NCBI GenBank assembly: GCA_003520285.1
Contig: DOVB01000242.1
Location: 1-7,051, forward strand
Direction of reading: 5' to 3'
Length of the DNA stretch: 7,051 bases
From: Halieaceae bacterium
GTDB lineage: Bacteria; Pseudomonadota; Gammaproteobacteria; Pseudomonadales; Halieaceae
Both the position numbers and the translations under genes were made by a program. Below the pieces are notes generated by a model. The model was not told the origin of the DNA. It saw only the letters and a program-made list of their open reading frames with translations, and searched no databases. This document shows positions 5,842-7,051 of the stretch, in pieces (position 1 is the first letter of the stretch; each line of letters starts with the position of its first letter).

Positions 5842-6642
5842 ATGCAGTGGTATACCGATAATACTTTCTACGACACCCTTCTGATCGTGGGATTTTTATA
5901 CGCCCTTCTTATCTTCGTCAGCAGCCTATTCGGCACCGCCGCTTACGGGGGCCGATTTGGCGGTGGTAGCCGAGCCAAAGGCATCAAACTGCACTCTAAA
6001 ACGGGATGGATCCTAATGGAACTACCGGGTCTGATTGTGTTCCCGGTCGTGTTTTTCATGGGTGCCAACTCGGGTGAGACGGTCCCGCTGTTTTTTTTGG
6101 CCATCTGGATGATCCACTATAGTAATCGAGCCCTCATCACGCCTCTCCTCATGCGAGTTCAGCCCGGGGCAAGCTCTACCTTCTCGTTCAATGTGGTGGT
6201 AGCGGGCTGGGTTACCCTGCTTTTACATGGATACTTCAACGCCGAGTACATTGCCAATATTGGCACTCAATACACAAGCGACTGGTTTAGCGATCCGCGG
6301 TTTATCACCGGTATCATCATTTATTACATAGGATTTGTACTCAACATCCATTCCGATACCATCTTGCGTAATTTGCGCTCCAAGACACCCGACCCGAGTG
6401 CGCCAAGATATAAGATTCCCTTCGGCGGGATGTTCAAATGGGTGAGCTGTCCACAATACTTGGGAGAGATCCTGTCATTCACTGGCTTTGCAATCATGAC
6501 ATGGAATCTGGGTGCGGTTTTTGTGCTCGCAATTACAGTCGGGAATCTTGCACCAAGAGCACTGTATACGCACAAATGGTTCCTGAAGAACTTCGATGAC
6601 TATCCGAAAGAGCGCAAAGCACTCATCCCTTACGTCTGGTAA
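5842..6642 (+). CDS. Steroid 5-alpha-reductase (SRD5A/DET2) family integral membrane protein
   Basis: This is a complete 266-residue polytopic membrane protein, the size of human SRD5A1/2 (about 255-260 residues), whose family reduces the delta4 bond of 3-keto-4-ene steroids with NADPH. Hydrophobic spans are visible near 11-31, 56-74, 81-96, 114-134, 153-170 and 207-236. Family signatures: AYGGRFGG (34-41), ELPGL with Glu60 at the SRD5A2 Glu57 position, HYSNRALITPLL (92-103) with Tyr93 at the Tyr91 position, YKIPFGGMFKWVSC (190-203), QYLGEI (205-210) with Glu209 at the Glu197 position, and the terminal HKWFLKNFDDYPKERKALIP (244-263), almost word for word the mammalian end. The usually Asn residue before YLGE is Gln205. 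AAGG (5831-5834) 7 nt before ATG supports the start. It is divergent from the FAD-dehydrogenase operon and convergent with the right-edge gene. Family strong; whether the substrate is a steroid in this organism is inferred. Confidence 0.92.
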   Translation: MQWYTDNTFYDTLLIVGFLYALLIFVSSLFGTAAYGGRFGGGSRAKGIKLHSKTGWILMELPGLIVFPVVFFMGANSGETVPLFFLAIWMIHYSNRALITPLLMRVQPGASSTFSFNVVVAGWVTLLLHGYFNAEYIANIGTQYTSDWFSDPRFITGIIIYYIGFVLNIHSDTILRNLRSKTPDPSAPRYKIPFGGMFKWVSCPQYLGEILSFTGFAIMTWNLGAVFVLAITVGNLAPRALYTHKWFLKNFDDYPKERKALIPYVW

Positions 6643-6697
6643 AGCTTGATTCATCGCTCGCAGGGTGGCTCTGCGCTGGGCTTCATACTCGAAGACG
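6643..6697. other. Convergent intergenic spacer with a weak hairpin
   Basis: This 55-bp gap lies between convergent stop codons. CGCAG (6659-6663) and CTGCG (6671-6675) can pair as a 5-bp GC-rich stem with a 7-nt loop, but no T-run follows on either strand, so it is not a standard intrinsic terminator. The arms happen to resemble the TCGCAGA/TCTGCGA words of the SDR/MaoC promoter region. Confidence 0.3.
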
Positions 6698-7051
6698 CTA
6701 CTGTTTGCGACGGCTGCCGGGCGCCGGCGCTGGGTTAGGGGCTCCTGCGAAGCACTGTGCTTGCAGCATCCACTGTTCGGCATGCGGCCCTCGATACACA
6801 ATATCGGTATCACTGACATGTCTCGTTTGAGTGACTACCTGCGCAAAGGCAGAGGCTGAGCCCTCAATGCAGTTGTCATCCTGAGGCTCTCCATAGATCC
6901 AGGTGTCACCCGAGGGAGCAATAAGCGATACATAGGGCATGGGATCGGGCACAGGTTGCTGTCGGTTGATAAAGGTCCAGCCGAAGGTATTAACGCCCAA
7001 AACGACGATATTTCTAATCCGATCAGCATCGATTCGATCCACTCCGAGCTC
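6698..7051 (-). CDS. TIGR03084-like protein (DinB/MDMPI-related), C-terminal part (runs off the right edge)
   Basis: The frame is open from the right edge down to a TAG at 6700-6698, giving the last 117 residues of a longer protein whose start is outside the window. A GTG at 7042 is probably internal, because the preceding in-frame codons continue to the edge and no ribosome site is seen. The visible part matches, from memory, the C-terminal half of the TIGR03084 family (often called wyosine-formation or metal-binding domain protein, about 250 residues): RNIVVLGVNTFGWTFINR, then GDTWIYGEP, then FAQVVTQTRHVSDTDIVYRG and AEQWMLQAQCFAGAPNP. The N-terminal DinB-like half with metal-binding His is not visible. 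The family is mostly described from actinobacteria, and related maleylpyruvate isomerases use mycothiol; no function is established for this group. Its convergent orientation puts it outside the neighbouring transcription units. Confidence 0.75.
   Translation of the reverse strand, partial: ELGVDRIDADRIRNIVVLGVNTFGWTFINRQQPVPDPMPYVSLIAPSGDTWIYGEPQDDNCIEGSASAFAQVVTQTRHVSDTDIVYRGPHAEQWMLQAQCFAGAPNPAPAPGSRRKQ

Noticed and set aside
6659..6675. A hairpin between convergent genes as an intrinsic terminator
   Set aside because: The stem is only 5 bp and no T-run follows on either strand.
6475..6819. A minus-strand open frame across the end of the 5-alpha-reductase-like gene
   Set aside because: It overlaps two well-supported genes, has low-quality composition and no ribosome site; the frame at 6698-7051 carries the conserved motifs instead.
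1..7051. CRISPR array, tRNA/rRNA, insertion sequence or prophage genes
   Set aside because: No regularly spaced repeats, no RNA-gene motifs, and no transposase, integrase or phage-like reading frames were seen on either strand.

Overview
The window looks like part of a catabolic gene cluster from a proteobacterium with moderate GC content, most plausibly a marine or environmental gammaproteobacterium. That placement is inferred from overall gene style, strong AGGAG-type ribosome sites and tight gene packing; there is no marker gene to fix the taxonomy. Several of the protein families are best known from actinobacterial steroid and lipid metabolism, including the MaoC hydratase, the KstD-like flavoprotein and the TIGR03084-type protein.

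Layout. The left end holds two adjacent minus-strand short-chain dehydrogenases: a complete one (132-884) and, 5 nt downstream, the first 42 codons of a second that runs off the window. A 134-bp divergent intergenic region separates them from a plus-strand MaoC-type hydratase gene (1019-1477). That region carries a perfect 10-bp inverted repeat and a third partial copy of the same word. From 1503 to 5631 four minus-strand genes form what looks like one operon. In transcription order they are a KstD/fumarate-reductase-like FAD dehydrogenase (GTG start), a SnoaL/NTF2-like protein (8-nt overlap, GTG start), an Old Yellow Enzyme family oxidoreductase (8-nt gap) and an amidohydrolase-2-like protein (46-nt gap). 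A second divergent region of about 210 bp leads to a plus-strand integral-membrane steroid 5-alpha-reductase-family protein (5842-6642). The right edge holds the C-terminal 117 residues of a minus-strand TIGR03084-like (DinB/MDMPI-related) protein.

How the genes may work together (inference). The combination fits stepwise oxidation, desaturation, ene-reduction, dehydration/hydration and ring or side-chain processing of a hydrophobic polycyclic or isoprenoid substrate such as a steroid. It comprises a 1-dehydrogenase-like flavoenzyme, an OYE ene-reductase, a 5-alpha-reductase-like membrane enzyme, two SDRs, a (R)-enoyl-CoA hydratase-like protein, a SnoaL fold and an amidohydrolase fold. No hallmark ring-cleavage gene (HsaC/TesB, KshA) is visible, so the actual substrate is open.

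Most notable oddities: the amidohydrolase-fold protein lacks nearly all of the expected metal ligands; the OYE has non-standard residues at two usually conserved active-site positions; and the SDR/MaoC promoter region has a repeat arrangement that looks like an operator.
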